A DNA stretch of 64,000 nt from Bretschneidera sinensis (taxonomy: Eukaryota; Streptophyta; Magnoliopsida; Brassicales; Akaniaceae), in NCBI GenBank assembly GCA_023935145.1, contig CM043698.1, positions 68,623,501 through 68,687,500 on the forward strand. The letters run 5' to 3'. The stretch's first letter is position 1. Every line of letters begins with the position of its first letter. The notes below the pieces were generated by a model that was not told where the DNA came from, did not search any database, and was given only the letters and a program-made list of their open reading frames with translations. Shown one piece after another: positions 24,301-36,516 of the stretch. The translations under genes and the position numbers were made by a program.

Positions 24301-27300
24301 ACTGACAAAGAGGGAATACTACCAAACTCAATAATTTATTCAGTACTCCAAGTCTAATTAAACTCAATGGTTAGTCAATAATATAAGTCTAATTAAAACC
24401 CTAATAGAGATGCTCTTATATAAACAACATTAGTAACTAAATAAGGAAATAAAATCAAACCAAATAAAATCCCTAATTTCCTCTCCTTGATTCCACTGAA
24501 AAAGTATAATTATAACATAATCTGTCAAATAACCAAAAATCTTAAAATACTAAACCTTTGCTTTCCTTTTCTGTATCATTTTCCTTTACTTACAAAAAAC
24601 TTAACATCGAGTTTTGAAATGGAGAAGGATCAAGAATCTGGACCTTTGGACGTGCATAATGAAGAGATGAAAGTTTCTTGTCCGAGGTCACCATTAGGAA
24701 TAAAATTGATGGAAAAAATATCAGTTCCGTATCTTGAAATAGAGGAGGTAAGATAAAGCCAATAATTGGAATGTGCATATCCATCATGTCTCAAACTTGT
24801 CTTAGCCTCGTCCAACATGATCGTTTTTGTGTCGAAGTTGCTCAATTTGAATGTTCTCATCTTGCACTTTGGAATCTTCTTCAACGTCTTGTTCTTGTTC
24901 TTCAAGTTGTGTTTCGATTGAAAAAACAACATTCTTTCTCTCTTCTTGAATAGAATCTTTACAGTTCAAAGCCTTTTTGAGTACTCCTTGTGTAATCCTT
25001 GCAACTCTCTTTTTTTAGTTCCAATACTTTGAGGCATAAGTCATCACATTAAATTTTAAAGTTGGGACCATATCCTAGATAAGTATCATGAAAATAATGG
25101 ATATGCTCTTATTAAAAAAAATGAAAATATTGGACCCCCAACTAACGACAACCACCATAAATATTAAATATAACGATGCTGCAAATCCATTTTATCCGAA
25201 ATAGCATCTTAACACTATTTATATTGCGCAAGAGTATGAAAATCAACGGACCTTTGAGAAATAAGAATTTCCTCCAAAAGTCCAAAGGGATCAAAAACTC
25301 GATGTAGAGCATCCACTATAGTGGGGTGTAATGGCATAGAGTATATGATGACTTGTCATGCAAATGATTCGATTTGGCTCAATTGAACCCATTCCTAACA
25401 AGTGGCTGATAGAGGAAAAAGAACTTGACTATTAGAGAGAAGGAGAAGATTTAGAGGAAATAGGAGGCAAAGATAGAAGAATTTGGGGAAGAGAAAAGAA
25501 GAACAAGAGAGAGGATTAACAAAGAGGGGATACCAAACTCAATAGTTTGTTCAATGATCTAAGGGAAGAGAAAAGAAGAACAAGAGAGAGGATTAACAAA
25601 GAGGGGATACCAAACTCAATAGTTTGTTCAATAATCTAAGTCTAATTAAAACCCTAATAGTGGTCTCTTATATAGACACCATTAGTAGTAACTAAACAAG
25701 GAAAAAAATCAAACCAAATAAATCCCTAATTTCCTAAACCTAAAATCCTAGAATATTCCTACTTTATTCTCAAGAAAAGTATAACTACAAAATAATCCCT
25801 CAAATACCCAAAAATCCCAAAATAATAAATTTTTGCTCTTTTTTTGTGCATAATTATTAGTTTGTTGCATCTGCTAATATCTTTGAATTCATTTTAGTGG
25901 GAGTGTGAATCATCCCACAGTGTTGAGAAAATTACATATATCCCCTTTAACTCACCTAGAGTTCGAGGTGTCCAACCAAGCTCAGATCTGAGAGGGTTAG
26001 GTTGGGTTTATAATTTATAAGGCAGTTATTTTCAGCATAAGGCAGTTATTTTCAGCTTAATGCCTGACTGTTCTTCTTCATCCCTGAAATCAGCAAATTA
26101 AACAAAATAGGATAGAAGCAATAATCCAGTTGAAAAGGGACATCTTTGAAGATACACAAGCATGGCATATACTCTTCCCGAGCCATATCTTAAATACCTC
26201 TGAGCTCCTTATAGAAAAAGACGGTCTTGAACTTTCGACTCCTACTCTGATTTCAATAAAATCAATCATTTTCTTAGCCCAACATCACATTTCTTTAAGC
26301 CAAAGCCTGTTGCAAAAAATGTGTCAACAATCTACATAGCATACAATTTCTAAAAAGATTTACAACATACTTTAGTTCACCAATAGGTATTAGGTGTTAC
26401 ATAGGAACTCTTGGTTGGTCAAAGTTATTGGGCCTTCTGGTTCAATCAGGCCTACATGAGAACTTGATGTTTGTACTTTGAAGAATAGAGGAATATCTGA
26501 CTACTGTTATATTTTCCTGTCAATTAATTATTATTTTTTTATCAGTAGAAGTAATATCATAAAAGGACACCAAGGGGCCCACACCCTATACAACTATCTT
26601 CTTGAGGACAACCTGTCAATTAACTTATGTGACTTAATGCTTTAGAGTGATCTAGTCTCCCAAAGTTAAGGTAGTTTGTCTCGGCCCCTTCTTGACATAA
26701 GTTTAAGTTTTGCATCTTCAAACTATTTAGTCATGATCAGTAAGTGAATGTTGCTCCTATTATTTTACATGGGTGGTCCTAGTCCTTTCCATATAAGCGA
26801 ATGGTGTAAGATTCAGGAAAGGTGAGATCGTCTACTGTAAATGGAGACACTACCTTGTGTAGAATCTGAAGTTGGCCTGTTATGTTCTCTGGCACACACG
26901 TGCACACACAGAAATTAGACTCCCTAGTTATGAAATGTGTGGGAGATTTCCTTGCAATTACTGCTTTTTCTAACTCTGATGTTAATATGGCAGAAGTTCA
27001 ATGAGATACAGAAACTGCTTAGTAAGACCAATGTCAAAGTTGTTGGTGACTTGATGACACCTACTCCGCTTGTTGTTCTTGAAAACACCAATTTAGAAGA
27101 TGCTGCTAGGTATTGTTTTCAGCTACCTATCCAATGCATATGTTCTGTTAAGGAGATTTCTTATTTTAAATTTGCAGTTGTAAATGTTCTATTTTTACTT
27201 CCAAAGAAGGAGCATTTATGTTTATTTTTGCAGTAATGTTTGTGTATTTGAGGTTTGAGGGTGAGAGTATTGTTGGCTAGCATAGGTTGCATATTCTTAA

Positions 27301-27766
27301 ACTTCAAGCTATGGTAGGAGTTGAACTGTGTTTATTTGAAGGTAGTGACTGGGAGAAGTTGTGGTTTGATGTGATCCTATTTTATCTTCTCTACAGAATG
27401 AAAACCTAAATGACATTTATCATGAGAAAGTGTCAATTTAAAAATCAAAATGTGCTCAATTTTGCATTTTGGTGAATCTTAAATTGTCACATTATTTGTT
27501 CCCTGCAAAAATTGAATGCCTAAATGCCCTAATATCGAATCTTTGTATGCTAGGTTGTTGCTGGAAACAAAATATCGTCGGCTGCCAGTGGTAGACAGTG
27601 ATGGCAAGCTGGTAAGAATCTTTGTATTATGTTCTTTACTGAAATTTTCTTGGATGCTCATCAGCTGTAGGTAATTTCTGACTGGTTGGTTTCAATCTCA
27701 AAGGTTGGAATTATTACGAGGGGGAATGTTGTTAGAGCTGCCCTGCAGATAAAACGTGCTAATTGA
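21335..27766 (+). CDS. CBS domain-pair protein, chloroplast CBSX1/CBSX2-like, eight exons
   Basis: Proposed exons are 21335-21541, 21678-21765, 21864-21928, 23105-23153, 23758-23810, 26994-27109, 27554-27611 and 27704-27766. All introns are GT-AG and the exons total 699 nt (232 residues), close to Arabidopsis CBSX1 (236). The first 70 residues are Ser/Arg/Leu-rich with few acids, as in a chloroplast transit peptide. CBS domain 1 is at about residues 75-132 (YTVGDFMTKKEDLYVV, VTGFPV, VGVVSDYDLLALDS). CBS domain 2 is at about 168-229 (VVGDLMTPTPLVV, NLEDAAR, KYRRLPVVDSDGKLVGIITR). Family members bind adenosine nucleotides and modulate the plastid ferredoxin-thioredoxin system. The start chosen is the first ATG of the frame that opens exon 1. 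Intron 5 (3.2 kb) holds a mobile-element insertion. No frame break is seen in the exons. Confidence 0.9.
24150..25850. mobile_element. Non-autonomous LTR-type element in CBSX intron 5
   Basis: Two direct repeats of about 440 bp (about 24150-24585 and 25400-25850) share purine-rich blocks (GGAGAAGATTTAGAGGAAA-type), TCTAATTAAAACCCTAATAG, a TATA-like CTTATATARAC and CCCTAATTTCC. About 800 bp lie between. The intervening sequence has no recognisable gag or pol; one minus-strand frame of 100 codons (24630-24932) matches nothing I know. Exact ends, orientation and target duplication could not be set. Best described as an LTR/TRIM- or LARD-like insertion. Confidence 0.65.
25486..25639. repeat. Two perfect-looking tandem copies of 77 bp in the right LTR-like repeat
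   Basis: Copies 25486-25562 and 25563-25639 both run from GGGAAGAGAAAAGAAGAACA to ATMATCTAA and differ at about one base. The left LTR-like repeat has only one copy, so the duplication arose after the element inserted. Confidence 0.9.
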
Positions 27767-28521
27767 AGTTTGGAATAATTCCCACACTGCAGAAGATTTA
27801 TAGAACATTGGAATCACATCAATGTTACAATTCTTTTTGCACTATGCTGCTCCCGCAGTTAATTGTTTCAGGTATATTATTTGCCCCAATTTGGACATTT
27901 AGAGGAAACTGATATATTGATCTCCTGCCTGAGTTCATTTTGTTAGAACCTGCTTTATAGGTAGGTTGAGCATGTCAAATCTTATATCTAGGCCTAGTAA
28001 AATCAAGAACTACTAGCTATGATTGAAATAGCAGAAGTGCTATATCGAGTTTTTGTATTATTAATTGTTTCTGTATTTAGTGTCTTTTTAAAACAAAGGA
28101 ATATATGGGTTAATACCCCATAATTTTGATATAAATATTATTATCTCAGTAATTTGAAGTATCATTGTTTAGCAGTTTTATTGGTTGAGATTGCCTTCGG
28201 AGCAACTATTAGTGGTTTTTTTTGGCTTCTGTTATTCACTTTCCAGTAACATACTAAGATCTAACATCAACGAGTTCCCCATACAGTCATTACTGACGGC
28301 ATTTGTTGTTGGTTGGGTTTATTTTTTTTTCTAAAAGGGGAAACATATTATTGTGTCCATAGAAAGCATTTTGCCAACAGTTGCCACATTTACTACTTTG
28401 GGAGAAAAAATTCACGTATAACCAACCCAGAACACCATATAAATACAAACGAAGAAAGTTCTCATGGCAGGCACCTCTATAACTTCACTTTCTACTCCAA
28501 ATGGATCTACAATCCAATAAA
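27767..28521. other. CBSX 3' flank and intergenic spacer
   Basis: AT-rich sequence with several possible polyadenylation contexts in the first 300 bp. An open frame of 78 codons at 28313-28549 overlaps the start of the UGT remnant in a different frame and is not credible as a gene. Confidence 0.4.
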
Positions 28522-29751
28522 CTATGGATGTTCTTTCCACAGCTATTAGGAAGCCACCTGATCCACATGATAGACTTAACTAGATTGTTTGCATCTCATG
28601 ATGCTAAGCCACCATGATATCAACTGCCTAGAGTGCCTCACTTTTCCAAGTAACCATCCAACGAGATCAACAATTAGGTCATGACATCAACTTTTACACT
28701 CAAATTACCTGCTGATGTGTTTGGATTAGCTGAAGGTTGTAAAAATCAACTTGCTATCACGTCTGTCAGCATGTATATGAAGCTCTTCATGGCTATAATG
28801 AAGCTCCAGGAACCTCTAAAGCAGCTGTTGAAGGAATACCAATCTAACTGCATTGTCAGCTATGCTGCATCCACGGACAGCTGACATTGCTAATGGGCTA
28901 GGAATTTCAAGATTTGTCTTCACGGCACGTTTTCTGAACATGGTTTTAGATTCTGGGCTAGAAAGGTATGAGTTGTTGTCAATATTTCCTTGAATTAGAG
29001 TCAGCTTATGCAGTTATTAGAAGAATGGGCTGGGAAGGAAAGCATGGCACATAGGGCCAGTGTCACTATCTAACAGAATACCTATTGATAAAGTAGAGAG
29101 GTATGGAATCCACCATTGATGAACATATTTGTTTGAGCTGGTTTGACTCTGAAGAACTCAATTCCTTACATCAGCTCTGAGAGCCTGCCTCACATAGCTC
29201 CAGAGCAGCTGCTTGAGCTTGCTTATGGTCTTGACTCTGGAGGCTTCTGATCACTCATTCATCTGGGTGGTTGGAAGAATTTTAGAATCCATAGTGAAGC
29301 CAAAAGAAGAAAAAGAAGCTTGGGTTCCCATTGGATTTGAAAATAAATTGATAAATCACAGAGAGGGTTGATACTTGAAAATAAGTGGGAGGGTTTGTGA
29401 TGCACTGCAGGTGGAAATCATTTGTAGAGGGTGCCAGGGTGAGTGCTGGTGTGCCATGATCACTTGGCTGATAACATGCAAACAATGTTACAATGAAATG
29501 TTCATTACTAATGTGTTAAAAACTTCAGATTTCATTTGAAAATTAAGAGTGGCTGTCATGGCATCGGAGTGAGGGGTGGCGAGCAGAGAGAAGAAGTTGA
29601 ACGTAGTGATTAGATTAATGGGTGTGAAGAGGATGATAGTGATGGGATGAGTAAGAGAGCAAGAGAATTGGGAGACGAGGCAAAGAGAGCCATTGAAGAA
29701 GGTGGTACTTCTTATGGTAATGTGGATAAATTCATAGAGAAAGAAGTCTAG
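28522..29751 (+). pseudogene. UGT73-like glycosyltransferase pseudogene (near full length, many lesions)
   Basis: Readable pieces follow the order of a UGT73 enzyme. They are the N-terminal donor/acceptor-fold start with GSHLIHMIDLTRLFASHDAK (28552-28611), LQEPLKQLLKEYQSNCIVSY (about 28804-28863), ADIANGLGISRFVF, an ARRMGWEGKHG-like stretch, DEHICLSWFDSEE, HIAPEQLLELAYGLDSGGF, and the C-terminal RARELGDEAKRAIEEGGTSY ending GNVDKFIEKEV at 29751. Stops and frameshifts separate these pieces and the PSPG donor-binding box is largely destroyed. The intact relative at 47160 shows the same block order. An intronless retained or duplicated copy that died is the simplest reading. Confidence 0.85.
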
Positions 29752-30059
29752 CTGAAAGCTTAGAGTTTGGAACTTATGCAATTGTTTCACAGGCTCTAGA
29801 AAGCATTTTTCTTGCCAGTAGTTTGTTACTTGTTTCCTAATTGTTATCCTTGATGCATGTTGTTATTTGTAGTGACGGTTTAATATGTTGTTGAAATCTT
29901 TGCATTTGTTGAAACATTCACGTTTATCTCATATCCATAACCAGGGTTCTCTTCAGTTTACAACTTTCATCCTCCAGCCTTTGGTATATTTGAGATTACT
30001 CTTTCTTGGCATCTCTGGTTAAATAGATCATTGGTTCAAGATCTATTTTAGGTACACCA

Positions 30060-30245
30060 TAGATGGACTTACGCAGAATACACTGCGCGATGGATTCTAA
30101 CTAACTCTGATTTCCCTCAACCCGCAGGAAAAGTCTTTTTATCCATAAGTGAGTTGTTGATGGGGGATTCAACCCCAGAACCTCAAGGCACCTAGTATTT
30201 TTTACTTGGGGTAATAACCAATAAGCCAAGTGTCGTTGGTTGCAA
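30060..30245 (-). repeat. SINE-like element, minus strand
   Basis: Read on the minus strand, a box A-like TTGGCTTATTGGTTATTACC (30210-30229) is followed by a box B-like GGGGTTGAATCCCCC (30162-30176), in tRNA-type spacing. A unique body follows towards about 30060. No A tail or flanking duplication is resolved. Confidence 0.5.
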
Positions 30246-30264
30246 ATCATTCTAATTTCATCTT

Positions 30265-31385
30265 GATATTAGTGTAATACGCTGTCTATCCTTTGGTTGA
30301 CGGGTGAATTTTTTCATTACTTAAAATGAAGACTTTGTTCCTCGCAAATAAACTTTGGTTGGTCTGAGCTGTGGGGACTGTCCCTCCAAATAAACTTAAA
30401 TCATTTCTTGTGGCGTTCTTGTAAGGGTGTGCTCCCAACAAAATCACATTTGCTGAAACGTAAGGTGCTTTTGGGGGATCTGTGTTTAGTATGTAATGAG
30501 GAGCATGAATCTGTGTTGCATGTGTTATGTGAGCGTGAATTGGCTAGTATTGTTTGGACCTGTAGCCTGTGTTGGTATATGCTTGAAAGGATGCATTTTC
30601 TTGATCCCTTTCAGAGTGTGGTTCAAGCTCAGGTAGTCAGGTTGATGGCAAACTGGTTCTCCTTTTTGTGGTGATTATGTGGATGCTATGGAATAATAGG
30701 AACCTGTTACTGTATGAGAGTCGTTCTTCTACTGATGAAATCCTTGTGAAGGCTATGGACTATGTGCAAGAGGTTCAGCAAACTTATGATTGGAAGGCTC
30801 CTCGTCAGTTTAGGTCCCCCAGCTCTGGTGGTGTGGCGCCCACCTGGTAGAGGATGTTTTAAGATAAATGTTGATGCTGCAATTTTCCAGGATCAACGCT
30901 TTATGAGTGTTGGTTTTGTTGTCAGGGATGAGTCTGGTTTTGTTTTAACAGCCATATCAGCACAGAAGCCCCCTCTGTTCTCTGTCGATGCTATGGAAGC
31001 TAAGGCAATGCGTGAGGGGATGCTTCTTGCTTGCCATAATGGTCTTTCATCAGTGTTTATGGAGGCTGATTATGTGCCCTTTGTTGCTGCCCTACAAGAC
31101 AAGGATGGTTCTTTCACTCCGCTTGGCATGATAGTGGAAGAGCTGGAAGCTTTGAGTTTAGAATTCTCTTCCCCTTTTTATATGCATGCTAAGAGAGAAG
31201 CAAGTTTAAAAAGAAAAAAGAGAAGCAAATACGGTTGCACATTCTTTAGCTAGGATAGTGGAAGAGCTGGAGGCATCGAGTTTAAAATTCTCTTCCTGAT
31301 ATTAGTGTATATAGTAATTATGTACTCTACATCCTTTAGTTATTGGGTGGATTTTTCTTATTTATTTAAAATGAAAACTCTGTTT
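30265..31385. repeat. Direct repeat flanking the LINE fragment (30265-30340 and 31296-31385)
   Basis: Both copies begin GATATTAGTGTA and end ACTTAAAATGAAGACT or TTTAAAATGAAAACTC, with CATCCTTTGGTT or CATCCTTTAGTT between. This looks like a LINE 3' tail present twice, as if two 5'-truncated copies landed next to each other or part of the tail was duplicated. A second duplicate, GTGGAAGAGCTGGARGC, occurs at 31134 and 31258. Confidence 0.65.
30370..31300 (+). pseudogene. LINE-type 3' end: zf-RVT and RVT_3 RNase H fragments
   Basis: The first part (30395-30674) resembles the zinc-binding region at the end of plant LINE reverse transcriptases: FLWRSCKGVLPTKSHLLKR, then LCLVCNEEHESVLHVLCEC-like Cys/His spacing. 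After a gap comes an RNase H of the RVT_3 type (about 30855-31260) with KINVDAAIF, GFVVRDESG, AMEAKAMREG, FMEADY and a broken REA...TVAHSLAR end. The aspartate and glutamate positions expected for catalysis are visible. Stops, shifts and a small insert near 31200 that repeats AGAGAAGCAA mark it as dead. No reverse transcriptase core lies upstream. Confidence 0.75.
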
Positions 31386-32447
31386 GCCAATGAAGTGATT
31401 TTTATGCGACCTTACCCGCGTCATAGTGATTGGTCATTTGATATTTAAACTATACGTTACCAATCAGGTCTGAGTATCATGAATGTCTTCTTTCTAGGTG
31501 TTGACACTGGCATTCTATAAGCTTACTGGGAAACATTGTCTTCTACCACCTTTCTCAAAAATTATTTTTTAACATATGATGATCAAAATAATTTGTTGTG
31601 AAGATCAGCCATATCTATATACTATAGGAGGCTCGGTTATATGAAATGTGACTAATACTAGTTAGCGAAAAAATGGACAAGTGATGGGGCATTTGTACGC
31701 AAACAAGGTCAAGTCTAAGATATAACAGCAACAAAACTAGACTACATAATTAGAGATCGAATCTCTTTCTTTTTTTTACTAGGCAAACAGGGTTTGGGTC
31801 CACTTTTGGAGATAATCTCATACCTTCCCCCAAGAGTGAGGAGTGTGACCGTTCAACTAAGAGCCTGATGTAGTTTCCTTTCCTCTTTCTCTCATTGACA
31901 GTTAAATTAGCAAAATGTATTAAAGAGATATCATCAATTTTCTGCTGTTTGTACCTTCTACAGATGACCAGCTAGTTTAACTTTTTAATCAGGCCGTGAT
32001 AATGCTAGCAGGGACAGCAATAAAGACTCGGTAGAAAAGGATTGTATCAAAGATGACATCCCTCCAAAGGTCACCTGTTTTGTTTTAATCCTGCTCTATA
32101 TCCAACTTGTTCTTTTCTTTTCCACGATGGAGAAAATAAAATTCCCCGACTATATTATCCTAAAATCTTGAACATTTGATTGGAAGCAATATTTGGATCA
32201 TGAGTAAAAGTCATCTCGACCTTCCAATTTAAATCTCTCTCTCATCTTTTGTCCCTACACTCCCTATCCAGTGATCAACTATACAAACAGGGCAAGTCCC
32301 TGTTCTTGGTTTCTTGAATCCAGCTTAACCTTTAAGAGAATAAGAGCACATCTGGGTTCTTGGTATTTCTTTAAGCAAGAGAATATAATAGTCTCTGTTC
32401 CTTTGGGTTCATAGCTTTTTACTCGTCCCAATCTCTGTGTGAATTCA
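31386..32447. other. Spacer before the second UGT remnant
   Basis: AT-rich. The only notable segment is 31993-32069, an open 77-bp stretch bordered by a pyrimidine tract plus AG and by GT, that could be an orphan exon. Nothing else is supported. Confidence 0.4.
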
Positions 32448-33066
32448 ATGGAATCAAAATCTCCTTGAGTTGAAATGTTCTTCTTCCCCTTTGTAGGAGG
32501 AGGCCACCTAATCCCCATGATAGACCTAGCAAGAATGTTTGCTGCCCACGGAGCAAAAACCACAATCATCACAACCCCTAAGCACGCACTATCCATCCAA
32601 AAATCCGGTCACCAAATCTCCATCCACACCCTCCAATTACCAGACAACCTCGACATACCCGATACAGACATGTCTGCATCACCCCAAACTGACACCTCTT
32701 TGCTCCAAGAACCCTTGAAGAACTTTCTACTTCAATCCAAACCTGACTCTATTGTCCATGACTGGTTTCATCATTGGGCACCAGATGCTATCGACAGTCT
32801 TGATGTTACAAGAATTGTGTTTAATGGAAGTGGTTGCTTCCCTTGCTGCGTGGAAGTGAATATGGGGAAGTGTAAGCCTGATGAGATGGTGGGTTCTGAT
32901 TTCGAGCCTTTTGTTGTGCCTGGTCTCCCTGATCGGATTGAACTCACTAGATCTCAACTTCCAACCTTTAGAAGACAACCGGGGGGTCCTCCTCCTCCTA
33001 AGATGGTAGGAAACCCATAGAAGAGTTTTGGATTTTTGGTTAATAGTTTCTACGAAATGGATTTTT
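32448..33066 (+). pseudogene. UGT73-like pseudogene, N-terminal half only
   Basis: The expected start ATG at 32448 is followed by a stop at codon 7 (32466-32468); the same frame then continues from an internal ATG at 32475. It shows FFFPFVGGGHLIPMIDLARM with the conserved GHxxP histidine, TTIITTPKHA, LLQEPLKNFLLQSKPDSIVH, DWFHHWAPDA and FEPFVVPGLPDRIEL. The frame is lost near 32985 in a G/CCT-rich stretch and picks up as FGFLVNSFYEM before homology ends at about 33066. The PSPG box half is absent. Most similar in layout to the intact gene at 47160, but not its direct copy, since the FPFVGGGH variant differs from FPFMAHGH. Confidence 0.85.
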
Positions 33067-35748
33067 GATAATTCCGACAAAATTTATAACGATACACACA
33101 AAAAATACTTATTATTAAATAAGGTAAAATTTTTAATCAAGAATTTTGTATACGCCGGTATAAACTCTTATCAATATTTTTGTGAGCGGGTCTCAATTTT
33201 ACTGAAATTATTATTAAAATAGTTTATTAGACACATACTTCAAATATAAAGGGTAGGTTGATCGTTTTTAAAATGTAAAAGGACATTGAAACACATGAAA
33301 AACTGTAAAGATGTTTGATAATAATAATCCAAAATAATTTAACATCTTTTGGGCTATGAATGGCAAAAAAGAAAATTGAGGAAAAAAGAGAAAGGTAAAT
33401 AATGATATTTTAGAAAAGTGAGAAAGAAAAAATAGGATTATTGATATTTTTTTCACATAAAAAATCCCTATCATTCCGAATTAGAATGATTGGAGAATGA
33501 AAGTTATACTAAATTACTTTTTATTATTTTTTTCATTATTTTCACTAAATAAAAAATGAAAAATATCAATCAACTCATTTTTTATTCACTTTTTTTTAAA
33601 ATTATTTTTTCTCTTTAGCAATTGGAGTGTCAAGGTGGATGCTAACGAATTTCGGATGCTCGTTCGACGGATACTTGTTCGACACAGCATGTGATTGAGA
33701 CAAGCATCTTGATAGAACTCAAAATAAATTAGTTCTCACAAGTTTTGAGAAGAAAATCAATGCTATTTTGTATTTAAGAGACTCTTAAATTATGTTTTAT
33801 CATAAGGGTTTAAGGTTTAAGATTTTAATTGTGGTATTGCGATTTTTAAATAAATCAAACCCTCGTGTCTTTTTTTTTTTCTCTCTCTTTATATATATAT
33901 ATGATTATAATATTTTGTGTTGGATTTAATTCAGTTTAAATTTAATTTTTTAAGTTTTTTAAAAATTAAAATAAAAATAAATCCAACACAAAAAAATCGT
34001 GGCTATATCCCGAACAAGAAAAGTAGATCCTTCGGCTTTTTGTGGTAAGTAGTAACCAAAGAGGTGAATTGGTGATAAGTTAGACATTGTCTACGTACAC
34101 TTCTAAAGTTTAATTAGTAACTCTTACGAATTTTTTTTGAAGCTTGAGTAGTACAAACTCTGGAGAAATATGAAAGGGCAAATACAAAAGTTTCAAAATT
34201 CTCGTTGTGGGATTTTCATTGGTTGACACTCTTAATGTGTGTGATGTGTCTCTCAATCTTTATTTGTAACTGTGATTACGTCATAAGTCATAAGTACATG
34301 TTATTTATTTATTGTCATTTATTTCTTATCAATTATAAATATAATATAATCTAATCAATATATATTGAGTTTAATATGTAATCAATATAAATTATATTTT
34401 TTTAATAAATACACAATTAATAGCTAGGAAATTTGCATTTACCCTTAAAGTATGTTTGATATTGTTGAAGATATCAACTTATCACTTATCAAAATTATAT
34501 TATAATTTGGTGTTTAAATTATCTTTTTAAAATAAATTGCTGTGTGTGGATAATAATAATTAAAGTTTTAAATAAATTGTGGATGTGTTTAATAAAAAAG
34601 TGTTGAAATTAACTTAAAACTATCAAAATGATTAAAAAATAGCATGCAAGATCTGATTTCAGTTCTTTGTGTGGAAATTTTCAACTTAATTTTGATTAGT
34701 TAATTTTTTTAGGCATGTTGAAATGTAAATTAATGTATTAACTTATAAACTTAAAATATTTTTAAAAAACATAATTTTATTATTATTCACTTAGTAATAT
34801 AATAAATTTCTTTTATTTTTTTAAATATAATAATAATTAGCTTTCAACAACTCAACTGTTCCCTTAATTACATTTTTACGCAAGGATTGCAAAATTTTAA
34901 GAAAATATACTAGTAAGAAGACAAGAAAAAGAGTAACACCATTATATGCCTAGCGAAAAATCACACGGGTGTGCCTAATCTAATAAATTAATTTAAAATT
35001 GATTATATTTATATAAATTAATTAATTTATTAATAGATAACATATCAAAGAAAATTTATTTGAACATGTTTCCATCCATTTTACTATTTACGTTAAATTT
35101 AATAATAAAAAAATCATTAAAATAACGTATAAGAATTAATCATTAATGTAACAATAAAAATAATTTTAAAATAAAAGGTAAAAAATAATATTAAAAATTA
35201 GCAATCCACTCCAATTTTTTTTTTTTTATATAAAAAAAGCACTATGATATTACATATTAAAACTTACTAGAAAAATATCGTTCATGGCATGAGTATGTAG
35301 CTAGTAGTATAAAACTTTTAACCAATAATAAGTAGTAAATAAATAATGTTTAGTTTTCGTCCTTTGTAAATGAGTTTTATAAGTATCGAAAAAGTTCGTT
35401 CATTTAAAAAGCTTTCCAAATTTAATATTAAAATCATAGGAATTAGTCAATCACTTTTATATGTCAAATTAAATTCATTTTAAGCTTAATTAAAACATGA
35501 TATATATTAAGCCCTAAGAATTAAATATTTACATTGCAAACAAAAACCTAAATACGCTATTTCTTTAATTCTTCATCTTCAAACTTCAATCTTTAATAGA
35601 GCTAGACTCTTTCATTTTGAATAGCAGCCCAACTATTAAAATTAAAGTAATTAACTAAACTCAATATTCCACCCAATAAATCATAAAAGAAAAAATTAAA
35701 TGACCCATCATCCAATATAGAAGGATTTTTTTTTTTTGGTTTATGATG
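33067..35748. other. AT-rich intergenic region
   Basis: No coding pattern, RNA gene or well-defined repeat is seen. Long A/T runs and short imperfect repeats prevail. Confidence 0.5.
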
Positions 35749-35757
35749 CTTGGTTGA

Positions 35758-36516
35758 GGCTAAATCACATCAGTGGTACTTATACTTTGACTATATGGTC
35801 AAATTGGTCGCTAGAATTTGAGTTTAGTTAAATAAATCCTCAAAGTTTAACTCCTTAGTCAAATTAATACTTAGATTTTCAATTTGGTCAAATAAGTCCC
35901 GAAAATTTTAATTTGGTCCAATTAAGTTTCCCTTGTTAACTCTCTTTTTAACTCCATTAGTTTCTGCCACTTCACATAGACTGAATTGTTTAGCTAATTA
36001 GCTTAAATGTGATGAGAATTTTTCAACTTAACCTTCACGTAAAATTCAATTTGAATAGAAAAATAATTGCAAGAACAATTTGAACATAGAAAAACACTTC
36101 TCTATGTTTAGGAACAAGTTGAACAAAGAAAATACGATAGTTCAATGTTGTAGCTTTTTCTGTTTTTTCCTAACTCATTATTCAAAGTTTGACACATAAC
36201 ATTTAGTGTTGCTTTAATGTTAGAAAGAAAGAAAAAAATCTTATTTATAACTTTGAAGTTTATAATTGCTAGTTATGCAAATTTTTGCACAATTCGTACC
36301 TATATGGTCATCCTATACAGCAAAAAATAAAGGAGTTAAGAGAGAGTTAATGATGGGGACATTTGATAACTCTTGAGATTTATTTGACTAAATTAAAATT
36401 TTGATGACTAATTTGATCGAAGGGTTAAATTCTAATAACTTGTTTGATCAAATCGAAATTTTAAAAACAAATTTGATTAAAAGTTAAACTATGAGGATCA
36501 ATAATAATATTTGACG
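35758..36516. mobile_element. Mutator-like inverted-repeat element (759 bp)
   Basis: Long inverted repeats of about 190 bp can be followed inward from GGCTAAATCACATC on the left to GTTAACTCTCTTTTTAACTCC-like inner ends; landmarks such as GTCAAATAARTC recur on both arms. Flanking nonamers CTTGGTTGA (35749-35757) and TTTGGTTGA (36517-36525) agree at 8 of 9, fitting a Mutator-type duplication. The arms are diverged, so it is old. No protein is encoded. Confidence 0.7.

Noticed and set aside
26015..26060. Repeated ATAAGGCAGTTATTTTCAGC
   Set aside because: Two copies of about 20 bp inside an intron; a small duplication with no further structure.
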